In this document: positions 42,487 to 53,621 of the stretch, in pieces
How positions within the stretch are numbered: position 1 is the first letter of the stretch
How the letters are laid out: the number at the start of each line of letters is the position of its first letter
Source of the DNA: Ectobius pallidus
Taxonomy: Eukaryota > Arthropoda > Insecta > Blattodea > Ectobiidae
DNA: 64,000 nucleotides
Direction of reading: 5' to 3'
Assembly (NCBI GenBank): GCA_964059195.1
Contig: CAXKWD010000007.1
Coordinates: 57,475,163-57,539,162 of the forward strand
Made by a program: the position numbers and the translations under genes
Notes under the pieces: generated by a model
The model's input: the letters and a program-made list of their open reading frames with translations, nothing else
Database searches by the model: none
Told to the model about the DNA's origin: nothing

Positions 42487-43781
42487 TGAGCCGTGAATTC
42501 GGCTCATATCTTGATTATCTAACAGTTTTGTCGCATTCTGCTATCTTTGCTATATTTTATGTATGCTTAGTAAAACACGCCCGGTGGTAAACTCTGTTTT
42601 CTCTTTTTTCTGAAATTGGTATTCGCTTGTGCTGCCCTCTGTATGAAGGCAAGGGAGGTCAGGGCCGTGCATAGAAACGTCAGTTGTAATTGGGATCACG
42701 CACGAGCAGTTTCTCCGTATGCAAAGTTCAACTCAGTGTTTGGTGGGCGTTTCCCGTGATGGCGACCGTCGTCTTCAACGTGGTTCTCGGGTGAGATCTT
42801 TGCTTTTTCTATCATGAATTTAAGGTAGTTAAAGTAATTCTGTTTAGTATTTTCTCACCCAGTTTTGGCCTTGTCTAAATTTCCGTTCTTCGCTATAGTT
42901 AATTATGATGCAGTATCGCGGTTCTGGAGTTAAGTTTGAAATTACGCCTACACCATCCGTAATTATTTCTATTCTTCAGTCAGTCTAAAGTTCGTCTGTT
43001 ATGGGTTGTTTTCACATGTTCTCCCGTTAGCAAAGGCATTTTATACAGAGTTAGTAATGTGGGTTGAAAGAGATAGTATTGGTCTAAAGGTTGCATCAGG
43101 GGCTAAATTCTTATAGCTTTTTCAAAACGGGGTTTCTTGGAGTTTACCACCGTCTAACCAGAGCATTTTTCAAGTTAATTTTTGGGGATTTTGCCACTAT
43201 AAATGTTATGCAGAAGTTCTTCGGCATATACAGAGTGATTAAAAGAAGTGGGTTTTTCTTCGACATACAGAGTGATTAAATTTTGAGGACAATATTTGAA
43301 ATGTCTAATAAATGCATATTCTTGGACAAGGGAAGGGAATAAGTAGTTATACCATGTTTTAGAAGAATACCCTCATGAGGATATTTTAGGTGATTTATTC
43401 AATTTTGTATATATATATCATTTTAAGGTATAGCGTAAGATCATTTGATGTTTCAGCTTGTTAAATTAATAAATGAATTTGCTGTAAATAATTGTTTCGA
43501 CCGATGTTTAATTGGTCAAGTTAGAAATAAATTTGTTTCTCCAAGGTTATCACCCTTTTCTATTTTGGTCTACATATTTCAGGTTTTCCCCTAAATGCTG
43601 GGTAGTTATTGGAGTAAAATCCTTGTTTCCTGGGAGTATGGGCACCAGATATTGCAGAAAATAAGCAGTAGCGTTGCTAAATTAGTTAGAAATGAGAAAA
43701 ACCCGGTCTACTTCAACAAAGCATTTGTACTAGGCTTCGTACATATGTCGTCTGTGCCAAAAGAGTAAAAGGGGCGCAACA
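42487..43781 (+). repeat. 3' LTR of element A
   Basis: A 1295-bp LTR with no difference noticed from the other two; it is followed by the CATC target duplication. Confidence 0.92.
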
Positions 43782-44210
43782 CATCTCCTAACAAACAAAC
43801 ATCATTTGCATAAGCTAAAATCGGGTGACTGCCAGTTAATTCTAGGCCTACCTTGTTTTTCTTGAACTTTCCTAATGGAATATTCCAAAACGAAATTAAA
43901 CAGTAAAGGCGATAGTGCATCTCCTTGCTTCAAGCCGCTTCTAATGGCAAAACTATCTGATGTAAATTTCCCTACCCTGATACTGCATTTTGATCGGTCT
44001 AACTAACTTCTTTGGTATCCCACCCTCAATGAGGGTATTGTAGAATTTGTCTCGCCTAACTGAATCACTGCTTTTCTAAAATATATGTATAGCTGGTCCT
44101 GAAACTGAAATGAATGTTTTAATCCCGATTTGTATGCTATTTGAATACAATCAATCATTAAAATATTTCCTATGTGAAAGAAATTGGAAAATAAAATGTT
44201 CATCGGCCTC
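43782..44210 (-). pseudogene. LINE RT, part upstream of the active site (piece 1a)
   Basis: Reading leftward: QLYIYFRKA, SDSVRRDKFYNTLIE, GGIPKKLVRPIKM, KFTSDSFAIRSGLKQGDALS, PLLFNFVLEYSIRKVQE and LAYANDVCLLGD. These are RT boxes 3-5, with GLKQGD-LSPLLFN and the active site YADD changed to YAND. The protein text continues in 36382-36040 on the other side of LTR element A. At least three frame changes are present. EN and earlier RT boxes could not be traced beyond about 44210. Confidence 0.82.
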
Positions 44211-45101
44211 TCTTAGTAATTGAAGCTTTAGATCACATCCATACGATACAAGACAATATACCAAAAACAAATCTTTTAATTGAACCTAAACGTTTTACAG
44301 CTGTAAGCATATAACAAAAGTCTATAGCCTATTTGATATCAGATTATACAAAACAATTGCAAAAAATAACACTAGATGTTAATCTTAATAGGCCTAATTA
44401 CAAAGTTATGTGAACAATTATTTTATTATATGTACATGTAGATTCATTTCTCGCGTTTCTTTTCTTTTAAAATATTTCCTTCCTATTATTGCCGTAAATA
44501 TGTAATTGATTGTATTTTTATTTAAAACAATTTGTTTTTTTGTTTAGTGAATTTATATTCGTTTTTGAACTGCCCCGACCACGAGCATGTGATCATTCGG
44601 TGGCATCTTAAATACGTTTAAAATTAGGCCTATAGTTTTCTCCAATTTTTGAGGCTTACCTCTCTTATGTTTTACAACACGAAATGGTGAAGCATGTTCT
44701 GCTAAGACTCTTCTTTATGCTTAAAACTAGTCATCCAGTGTAAAAATATTGAGCCTATTTATATAACATTCTCTTCCCGGAGGAAAATGATTTATTTGAT
44801 AACTAAAGCCTTATGACGTGTTATTAATTGTTACGCAATACCGTCACCACGTTTTAATTATTGGACTGCATTAAAATCGTTGTCTATTAAATGTCACTAC
44901 ATAAAATAGCGAGGATGATTCATCGGAAATAATTATCCAATTCGGCATCCACACTCACGCTGTTGACGTGCGCTTACCATACGCGCGATTCTGCTGAAAT
45001 GTGATTTCTTTGGTAGACAACACTGCAGAAAGACTGGCGGAGTAGCTATGTCTTGTTCCCCCCAACCCTCACTTCCCCGTAAATCCAGCGCCCAAGATAT
45101 G
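44211..45101. other. No gene seen
   Basis: AT-rich; possibly the extremely decayed 5' part of the minus-strand LINE. GC content rises near 44940-45100. Confidence 0.45.
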
Positions 45102-45114
45102 GCGCGCGGGTAGT

Positions 45115-45524
45115 ATATGGATGTGAGACATGGCCCCTTATATAATGAGAGTGTTCGAAAACAGGGTGCTTAGGAAAATATTTGGGCCAAAGAGAGATGA
45201 AAATGGGGACTGGAGAAAACTGCATAACGACGAGCTTCATGGCCTGTACTCTTCACCGGATGTAGTAAGGGTAAATAAATCACGGAGGAAGAAATGGGCT
45301 GGACATGTTGCGCGCATGGGGAGGAAAGACATATCTCAAAAGTATTGACTGGGAGACCCGAAAGTAAAAGACCGCATGGAAGACCTAGACATAGGTGGGA
45401 GGACAATATTAGGATAGATTTAAGGGAAGTAGGATTTGCGATGGATTGTTGGATAGAGTTAGCACAGAATAGGGTTGAATGGCCGGCTCAGGTAAGCACG
45501 GCAATGAACCTTCGGGTTCCATAA
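45115..45524 (+). pseudogene. LINE RT protein, C-terminal domain (piece 2)
   Basis: It begins with (V)YGCETW, then MRVFENRVLRKIFGPKRDE, WRKLHNDELHGLYSSPDVVR and KKWAGHVARMG. After a frame change near 45345 come GRPESKRPHGRPRHRWEDNI, a DLREVGF helix and MNLRVP before the stop at 45524. These are the complete end motifs of the LINE group to which pieces 1a/1b belong. The fragment starts exactly at the residue after which piece 1b stops, but on the opposite strand. Confidence 0.85.
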
Positions 45525-46369
45525 ATAGGTAATATTCCTTTACCTTGCTGAGGAATTTTCTATTGCCATTGAATAAGCAAATAAAGTGAATGTCAAAAAT
45601 CCATCTGACAGATCTGTTTAATAGATCATCCTGATGAATCTCTGAAAATTTCATACAATAACTTTCAAAAATACCTGAGTTATTACACACTGAAATTTGG
45701 AAAACATCATAGTATTCGGTAAATGCAAAAATGAGTTTAATTTTTACTGTGATATTACACGTATTAGTTTCTACAACAAAGTTGTTAAGCAGGTTCATCG
45801 CGAATGGACGCGGGTAAATTAACCTCCAAGTATTTTCGTGAACATATGAAACATATTTTCCCGGTGTTACCTCTATTTCGATTTTTTTTTTGTCACGATA
45901 ACAATACTTTGTCTATAGACCCACTAGATACATGCGAGAAAATAAAATGGTTGCCGATCAGCTGCTAAGACGTCACAGCATGATAGGATTTTCAAAAAAA
46001 TAAAATCAGGTAAACTGATGTAACAAAGTGCCAGTATGTTTTTGTTTAATCAGTTATGACTGCAATTATGATATACAGAATATATATATATTTTTAAATT
46101 GATTTCCAAGTTAAGCTCCAGATTTATTCATTAAGCAGGGCTTACGGAAGAAGAAAGGTCTACCATCTCGGCCACCTGGGTCATTTTAACGGTCTAGTTG
46201 GATAAGCGCATGTAAATCAATATGTTTTTTGTCATAGCTTCCTGTATTTTAATTTCCAAGGCCTTATAAGATCACAGTAAAACAATAGGCTATGTTGTCA
46301 AGATAACTGATTTTCATTTTTTAAATAAATTCTTTCGAATACGTATATTACCATAAAATAGGCACTAAA
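45525..46369. other. No gene seen
   Basis: AT-rich sequence between the LINE tail and a tandem-repeat block; nothing recognised. Confidence 0.5.
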
Positions 46370-47055
46370 TTGAGCATTACTCCGAAACAGGTCAACCGAT
46401 TTTATCCATTATGAGTAGACGTCTTCCCACGGACATTATAAATGTGTATACCAAGTTTCATAAAAATCCGGTAAAGCGTATTTGAGTTACAGCGTCTTTA
46501 AAATATACACTAAATTGGGTTTTACTCCGGTACCGGTCTAACGATTTGGTCCAATATCAGTAGACGTCTTTTCACGTACATTATAAATGGGTATACAAAA
46601 TTTCAGGAAAATCCAATAAAGCATATTTGAGTTATCGCTACTTCTTATATATTAACATAAAAACACTAAATTGGGCATTATTCCGGTACTGGCCAACCGA
46701 TTTGGTCCAATATCAATAAACGTCTTCCCATGGTCATTATAAATGCGTATACGAAGTTTCATAAATATCCGATAACGCGTATTTGAGTTATTGCGCCTTT
46801 AAAGTAGACACTAAATTGGGTTTTACTCCGGTACCGGTCAACAGATTATGTTCAAATTCAATAGGGCACTTCTCATGGGCGTCATAAATGGGTATACCAA
46901 GTTTCATGGTTATCCGATACAGCGTATTTGAGTGATGGCATTACTGCGGTACCGGTGAACCGATTTGGTTCAATATCAATAGGGTTCTTCCCATGGACAT
47001 TATAAATGTGTTTTCCAAGTTTCATGAAAATCCGAAAAAGCGTATTTGAGTTATG
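46370..47055. repeat. About five tandem units of 120-150 bp
   Basis: Each unit contains TACTCCGGTACCGGTCAACC, GATTTGGTCCAATATCA, a CATTATAAATG..TATAC tract, AAGTTTCAT and GCGTATTTGAGTTA. Units start near 46372, 46510, 46665, 46808 and 46935. The wording is that of sub-terminal repeats near the 5' end of insect DNA elements. No gene is attached. Confidence 0.85.
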
Positions 47056-47061
47056 GTGCGT

Positions 47062-47120
47062 ACAGACACACGGACAGACGGACAGACGGACAGACAGACG
47101 GACAGACAGACGGACAGACA
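47062..47120. repeat. (GACAGACG)n microsatellite
   Basis: An array of GACAGACG/GACA units directly follows the last tandem unit. Confidence 0.95.
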
Positions 47121-47366
47121 TTTTTTCGTCCACCACACAATCTCATAAAGTACCATACTGGCACTTAATAAATCTACATTTATCAATTGATAATTTGATA
47201 TGAAAAACAAAGGATCATTTTTTAGTTCATTTTTCACAATTCTCATAGGTTCCCCTCCCCATATATTTTAGTAGCACGTTTTTTAAACAAAGTGGAGAAA
47301 GAACAGTTTTCGAAGCTCCTTTGGTATCTCATGTTTTGCTGTAAGCACACTGACAAACTATGTTGC

Positions 47367-48669
47367 TGAGCCGTGAATACGGCTCATTTGAAAGTTCAAA
47401 CACTCATTAAAACTAACCAACTGCAATTAACTTAAAAATCATGTAAAATCTGTAAACTCGCCCACTCTAAACAGCGTGGTTCTCGATATTCTGTAACAGC
47501 GGTACTAGATCGCACTGCCATCTGTTGGAAAGCTAGGGAGGTTTGGCTGGTGCAACGTGCCAGCAGTTGGGATCCACTGCTCGCGACATGAACATGTAAT
47601 CTGCTTTTGTGTGCTTTGGTGGGCGTTGCTGCCGTGAAACATGATGTCTGAGGAGCACGGCATATTTGGGTGAGACCTTTCCATATTCTTTTTCAAATGC
47701 AAGCAGTAATTTAGTCTTATTTTCAGTGCTCACCCGTTTTGGCTATCTAAATTTTCCGTTTTGAACAATTCACAATTTTTCAGTAATGTATTAATTACCG
47801 GTCACGTTTTGGATCTTGGAAATTACGCCTTTACGCCATGTAAATTTCATGTAAAATTGCTAGTCTTCATGTTTTGGTCAGTCAGTAAAATCACGTCCGT
47901 CCGTTTTCTAAATTCTTTCACGTTCTCTGGCATTCCGGCAGTTATTCCGTATTTTGGCAGTTATCAGATAATAGCATGAGTTTTCCTTGAGTGGAATGTT
48001 GCGTGTAGAATTTTCGCATCGACGCCATTAAGGGATTTAGATTATCTTATTCATTGATATTTATGGTTAACCTAAAGATTATTGGTTTTTCTAGTCATGA
48101 GGGATATTACCTATTAACTACAGGGTGGTCTAGAACAGGCAGTACTTATTATTGGAATTATCTTGGGTTTTAGGGAAATTTTAAGAGTCGGGGGTTTTAA
48201 GAAAGTGTATTTAAATTATTGTGGGGTATTGCCCTTGCTCAAGGTTCAAGGTTGTTGTATACAACAAGAAATGTATAGCTAGACTTACTCTTTAGTCTTG
48301 CCAAAGGTTAGATTCAAGAAATAAAGTGTATATAGGGTTGAAGATAGTCGTTTTTTCACTAAGCCATTTTTCACTAAACCATTTTTCATGCTTATGATAG
48401 CTGTTTTATTTTGAAGTAAGTCGTTTTATCAAAGAATATATTATCTTACATGTTATAATTCCAAATGTTAATAAAGTTGTTCTAGAAAATACCAATTTCG
48501 CCATACATATATATATATTTCCCATCTGTTTCCAGTAAATGATATTTAATCTGTTCAATGCTTCATTATTGTAATAATGGGTGCCCAGCTTTTGATGTTA
48601 AGCAGTAGCGTCACTGATTAGCAATAAATGGTCGAAACCCGATCTACTTCATAAATCATATGTCCTAAG
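47367..48669 (+). repeat. 5' LTR of element B, with 3'-end deletion
   Basis: It opens with TGAGCCGTGAATACGGCTCA and has GGGTGAG (47668-47674) and CTCACCC (47729-47735). Compared with the 3' LTR it lacks about 36 bases at its end (between two TAAG words) and has about 73 extra bases at 48350-48422, between two GTCGTTTT words. Confidence 0.9.
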
Positions 48670-48725
48670 TGTTACCGCAGAGCGTGGTTAGGTTCTTGAC
48701 CCCATTTGTTCTAATTTGCGCTCTG
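48670..48725 (+). promoter_or_regulatory. Leader hairpin of element B
   Basis: CAGAGCG (48678-48684) pairs with CGCTCTG (48719-48725), as in element A. The LTR end deletion removed the bases immediately before it, which probably damaged the primer-binding site. Confidence 0.5.
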
Positions 48726-48956
48726 TTTTCCATCAGTACATTTTTCGAGAACTGCCTTTTTTTAAATTTGGATTTTTTGGGGAATTTTCAACAGTATTTC
48801 AACCACTTAGATTTTTGATCCAGTGCCTAAGGTTAGGCTGGAACTGTATTTTGTATCGGCATTTATGGTAGTTCAGCTTTTCCTGTTTTGTATTAAACAT
48901 TATGATATTGGGAGTATATTTACGTACAATTTTGCCACTGGCATGTTGAGTAGTTC

Positions 48957-49145
48957 AGTTTTTCAAACTTGCGATAGCATCGATTTTTCAAAACTACTAC
49001 GGCATTGATTTTTCAAATTGCTAAAGTATTGGTTTTTTTTAATTTGCTAAAGCATTGTTTTTTTAAATTTGCTACAGCATTCATTTTTCAAATTTATTAT
49101 AGCATTGACCTTTCGAAATTTGCTAAGGCATACTTTTTCAAATTT
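48957..49145 (+). repeat. Tandem units of about 33 bp in leader of B
   Basis: AAATTTGCTAAAGCATTGAT-type units followed by TTTTTC recur about six times with variation. Confidence 0.8.
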
Positions 49146-49419
49146 TGTTCCTGGACTGATTTTTCATTGCTTAGTTCTACCCTAACTTAAAGTTTAAAAA
49201 AATATATATATATATTTTTTTTTTTGCTACCTGAGTACTTTAAGAATTTCGGAGTTCTTTTTGAATTTTTCACTAAGTCATTTTTCATGCTTATGATAGC
49301 TGTATTATTTTGAAGTAAGTTAAACGCACTTTGGGTAAATTTTGGAATTAAGTATCGTGTGGCTATTCTTATTGCAATTAAACCTCACTGATATTATACT
49401 TCTACATTAACCACGACTT

Positions 49420-50050
49420 TGCATTCTTAACTGAAGTTTTGAAACTTAATTTATTGACATATTTCTGAAACCCTAATAGTCATTTTCAACTCTTAACATA
49501 AATTCTGATACTTAATTTCAGTGATATTAGATTTCCGAAACCTAACAGTCATTTGGTATTCTTACCTTAAATTCTGAAAATTAATTTCATTGATATTATA
49601 ATTCAGAAACTTAACAGTTATTTGAGATTCCTAATTTAAAATTTTGGAATTTAATTTCATTGTCCTATTTCCGAAACCTAACAGTCATTTTCTACTCTTA
49701 ACATAAATTCTGAAACTTAATTTCAGTGATATTAGATTTCCGAAACCTAACAGTCATTTGGTATTCTTACCTTAAATTCTGAAAATTAATTTCATTGATA
49801 TTATAATTCAGAAACTTAACAGTTATTTGAGATTCCTAATTTAAAATTTTGGAATTTCATTTCATTGTCCTATTTCCGAAACTTAACAGTCATTTTCTAC
49901 TCTTAGCATCAATTCTGAAATTTGACTTCATTGATATTAGATTTCCGAAACCTAACAGTTATTTTTAATTCTTAACTTAAGTTTTGAAACTTAATTGATA
50001 TTATATTTCTGAAACCTAGCATTCATTTTCTATTAACTTAAATTTTGTGA
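49420..50050 (+). repeat. About nine units of 70 bp in leader of B, with 215-bp higher order
   Basis: Units contain TTTCCGAAACCTAACAGTCA, then CTTAA and TTCTGAAACTTAATTTCA. A block of three units is repeated at a 215-bp distance (for example GTGATATTAG at 49521 and 49736). The array ends just before the gag start codon. Confidence 0.85.
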
Positions 50051-50062
50051 CTAGAATTCATC

Positions 50063-51333
50063 ATGAGTAACCGAACATACGTACCACTTGAGTTTCTGTT
50101 GAAAGCCGATCTTCTTTATGAATTATCAGTCCGAGGGATCACAGTGGATCCAGACGGTTCCGTTCCAAATTTAACCAAGATATTGAAGGATAATTTGACT
50201 ATTCCTGTTGATATTAAGCACTTGCAACATATTAAGCCACAGTTGGAGGTACCGCCTCTTATTGCTGAGACGGAAGAAATTTTCGAGCAATGTCGGGAAC
50301 TAGGTAAGGAAGGTGGCCTATCTCAAAAGCAGGCACAACGTTTTCAGGCAAAATTGGACCACATGTCAAATAAAATACAGGATCTATTACAATTAGATAT
50401 GTCGTCGGAAAATAGTAAATTGCTTTGGATACTTGTCCAGGAGATTTCTTTGGAAAAAGACAAAATTAGATATCAATTAGCTGGAAATGTAATGAGAGGT
50501 TTTGGAATTTCGCCTAAAACATTTTTTGCGAATGATTCTGTTAGTATTAAAGAAACTCAACAGTCTCCTGTGCACATTGTTCACAATGGGGGTTCTGAAA
50601 GGTATAATGATTTTGCCAAATTACCCCATCCGCTTGGTAAGTTAATGGGCAAGTTAGAGACTTTTAGCGACCACTCTTTGGATGAAGTTGTTAGGTTCTT
50701 AATATTTTTGACTGAACTTAGGTGCCAAACTGAAATTTTTGCATTTAATGTCAAACAGATTTTGGCTTTATGTTTCGCGAATTTGAAAGGAAGCTTAAAG
50801 GAGTTGGCGGGTAGAGCCGTGAAGGAAGATAAGGACTTACTGAAATTCCACGGGAGTTTTCATCTAGAGACAGATTGCGATATTTGAGTAACATGTATTA
50901 TCGCGTCCAGGCAGAAAATGAACCGTTTTGTGATTATGTCCAGAATATTAGGTGCTATGCTGAAGCTTTTTGCCTGATAGAACCTGAAGCCCAAATTGTT
51001 CAACACATCTTAGATGGAATGTCCTCGAAAACTAGGAGCCTGGTTAGTTTTGAAAAGAAACCGGCAAATTTTCAGGAGTTAGATCTTTTGTGCGCCAAAC
51101 TTAATTCTGTCGCCTTATCTGACGGGTTAATAACTGAAAATTCAGGGTATAGGGATAGGCCTGTGCCATCTGTTACAGTAAGTGATCGTCAGGGATTTAG
51201 GCCATCTGTTAGTGCTGCCGAAAACAGGTCATGTTTCTATTGCCGTCGACCGGGTCATCTTTTAAGAGATTGTCCTCGTAGGCCTTCTCGTGGGGGTTAC
51301 CGGGGTTTTCAGAACGCACGTCCTGCATCATAA
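50063..51333 (+). pseudogene. Gag with CCHC zinc knuckle, element B
   Basis: The first frame (50063-50887) has MSNRTYVPLEFLLKADLLYE, a helical QKQAQRFQAKLDHMSNKIQD segment, LAGNVMRGFGISPKTFFAND and GKLETFSDHSLDEVVRF (capsid-like). It ends prematurely at HLETDCDI. The second frame (50875-51333) continues with YLSNMYYRVQAENEPFCDYV, FQELDLLCAKLNSVALSD and CFYCRRPGHLLRDC, a C-x2-C-x4-H-x4-C knuckle, followed by a basic tail. A single frame change near 50870 separates them. Apart from this the 420-residue gag looks complete, unlike the gags of A and C. No protease follows. Particle assembly for non-autonomous relatives is possible but inferred. Confidence 0.9.
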
Positions 51334-53580
51334 AATTTAAAACCAGGTTTAGCTGATCCTCAAAGGGAGTGAATAAATTTGATTTAGGATCTGTCCTGGA
51401 TCTTTTATTAAGGGTTTTGAAGGAGAATTAGAGTTGTTCTTTAGCTGCATTCAAAATTTTTAATATTGGGATCAGGGTTATGGCATATTGCTATTTTGGG
51501 GTAATCTCATAAAACCAAAATTGGGTTTTGGCATTTTGGAAAGGGTTTGGTTTAAACTATAATTTTGCTAAAGTTTACTTATTTCAATGTTGGGTTTGCT
51601 TGGTATTTTGGGCTCCCTCTTACTTCTTGCTGGGAGGAAGGATAGATCCACGAATACATTTTGAAATTCTTCTGCTAATTCCTGTAAGGAGGTTGCGTTT
51701 TAAGATATTTCGGGGTGGGCAGCTCACTGGTACTTCCGGAAGCCACTGAGCTGGACGTTTCGATTTTGTTCCGTTGTCAGGTCGCAGTTCGTGAAGAATT
51801 CCCTAGACGTCAATCTTTAGTTTCTTTATTTTTGGGACCCCAATTAAATACTCTAGCTTGTTCTATTTATGCTATTAGTGAATGCCTTGAAGTAAATCTA
51901 AACATGGTAGTTATTCAGATTTTAGGGTAGGTTCAGGAAGTTGGAGAACGTGAATTCTTGTTCGGGAAAATCGGGTAATAAATATATGCACCGGATCTCA
52001 ACTCATTTTTGGGATTTTGTTTTATTAAAAAGAGAGGAAAGTATAATAAATTTCACTCTTAATGTTAAAGTTTTTCATGCTATGTATTTGTTCCACGTAT
52101 AATGTACGTATGGATTTTATGTTGCAGTTTGGTTATGCTCTGCCCATGGATGATGTCCGTAGGCCGTGTATTTCGGCCCGGAATGGTAACTGGATTTAGA
52201 TGAGGGGGGCCTGTCCAGCCTCTCTTTTCTCCTTGTTGACTGACCGCGTCCTGTCTTGTACCGGCCCATTAGTGGTTCCTGCTCCGGAGACGTCTGGAGC
52301 TAATGGTTCCTGTAATCAAAAGAGAAGCACCTATGAGATGGCGCATTGCTGAGCTGCAGTGTGGGTTGCAGAAAAATTCTGTGGCACCAACAAGCTGAGT
52401 GGCCTGCAGGGAGAGTGGTAGGAGCAAATTCACTAGGAGGAAGAGCCGTGTGTTGGAGGGTGGAAATGTTTTATGGAACTCATGCTATGGTATGGTACAC
52501 AGCAAAAGGTTTAAACAAAGAAACCGTGCTGTCAGAAGTATTCATGCAATTTGTCTCCTGGAAGATCCTAGGCTGGGGGGGCTCCTGTGCCAGAAAATTT
52601 AAAGATGGGATAAGCAAAAAAAAACATCAACAGTATGATATTTAGCCAAGCAGTCATGCATTTGGGATAAAGTTGAAGCCTACTTCAAGAACAAGCATTT
52701 AGCAAAAAGTCACCTAAGCTATTGATGTGTAGTAAAGCATCGATGGAATGACTATCTTCCTGTGACATACAGTAGTCAAAGTTGCTATAGTTGAAACTGC
52801 TGGAAGTACCTTACTGTGCAGGATCCTGTTTCACATAAAATTACTATGAGCTGGTAATTTAAAATCCGATTACCTCACTCCTGTCTTTTCCAAGCTGTTT
52901 TCCATCTATTTACTGAAGTTTTTCCTACTTTCCGTGTCCCTTGGCGGCATGCCCTCCTGGATCACCACACCTCTGCACATAGTGGATTCGTAGTCTTGCT
53001 GTTTTGAAGATCTGTCTGGCAGCTCCTGAGTTGAGATGGTTCCGCTATTTGGACGGTCGATGGTGACCGACTCTTCAGATAAGTTTTTCCACCCTCAACT
53101 GAACTTCTCATCTTCGGCCGAAGCCTCTTGGATTCTTCGTGCTCTGCCTGGTGATTGGGATTTCTAGTTGGATGGCGCTCGACCGGTTGGCTCCCTCAGT
53201 ATCCTGACTGTTGGGTGCAGATTGGATGGTGCCTGCTAAAATGGGTGGTCAGGTGTGACCTCAGTTCCTGTGCGCCTGGACATGCTCTTGGTCTTCTCTC
53301 TTCTGTTTGTGTTTGGTGCTTATCTCCCGCCCGGGGGGGGAAAATAAGTGGAGTGGCCCAAGAAGGATGGAACTCTTCTAAGAAATGAGAGCGAACGTGG
53401 ATTACTGAAGTTGCTGCGAGGCATCGGGCAAAGCATGGAAAAATTTCGGCAGTCGCAAGATTAAAGATTGTGCTTTGTGTGTGTTTTTTTTTTTTTTTTT
53501 TTTTTTTGCAGGCTGTGTGTATAAGATACTATATCCAGTTTAAAAAGGGGATTAGATTTAAGGTTAAAGAAAATTTGGGG
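51334..53580 (+). other. 3' non-coding region of element B
   Basis: No pol. 51600-51840 matches the post-integrase part of element C; 52110-53580 matches the 3' region of element A. Open frames up to 99 codons have no recognised domain. A T run sits at 53485-53507. Confidence 0.65.
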
Positions 53581-53621
53581 AAATAAAGTCTTTGACTTTA
53601 TTTTGGGCAGACAGGGGAGTT
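53581..53621 (+). promoter_or_regulatory. Conserved hairpin and polypurine tract, element B
   Basis: AAATAAAGTC-TTT-GACTTTATTT (53581-53603) is followed by GGGCAGACAGGGGAGT up to the LTR, as in element A. Confidence 0.7.

Larger units (their letters stand above)
36383..43781 (+). mobile_element. LTR element A: recent non-autonomous Ty3/gypsy insertion with three LTRs
   Basis: The structure is LTR (36383-37677), internal region (37678-41176), LTR (41177-42471), 15-bp spacer (42472-42486), LTR (42487-43781). Each LTR is 1295 bp, begins TGAGCC and ends CAACA, and I saw no difference among the three. CATC flanks the whole (36379-36382, 43782-43785) as a 4-bp target duplication. The internal part holds only the start of gag; no protease, RT or integrase is present. 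Mobilisation would need enzymes from another element. Confidence 0.92.
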
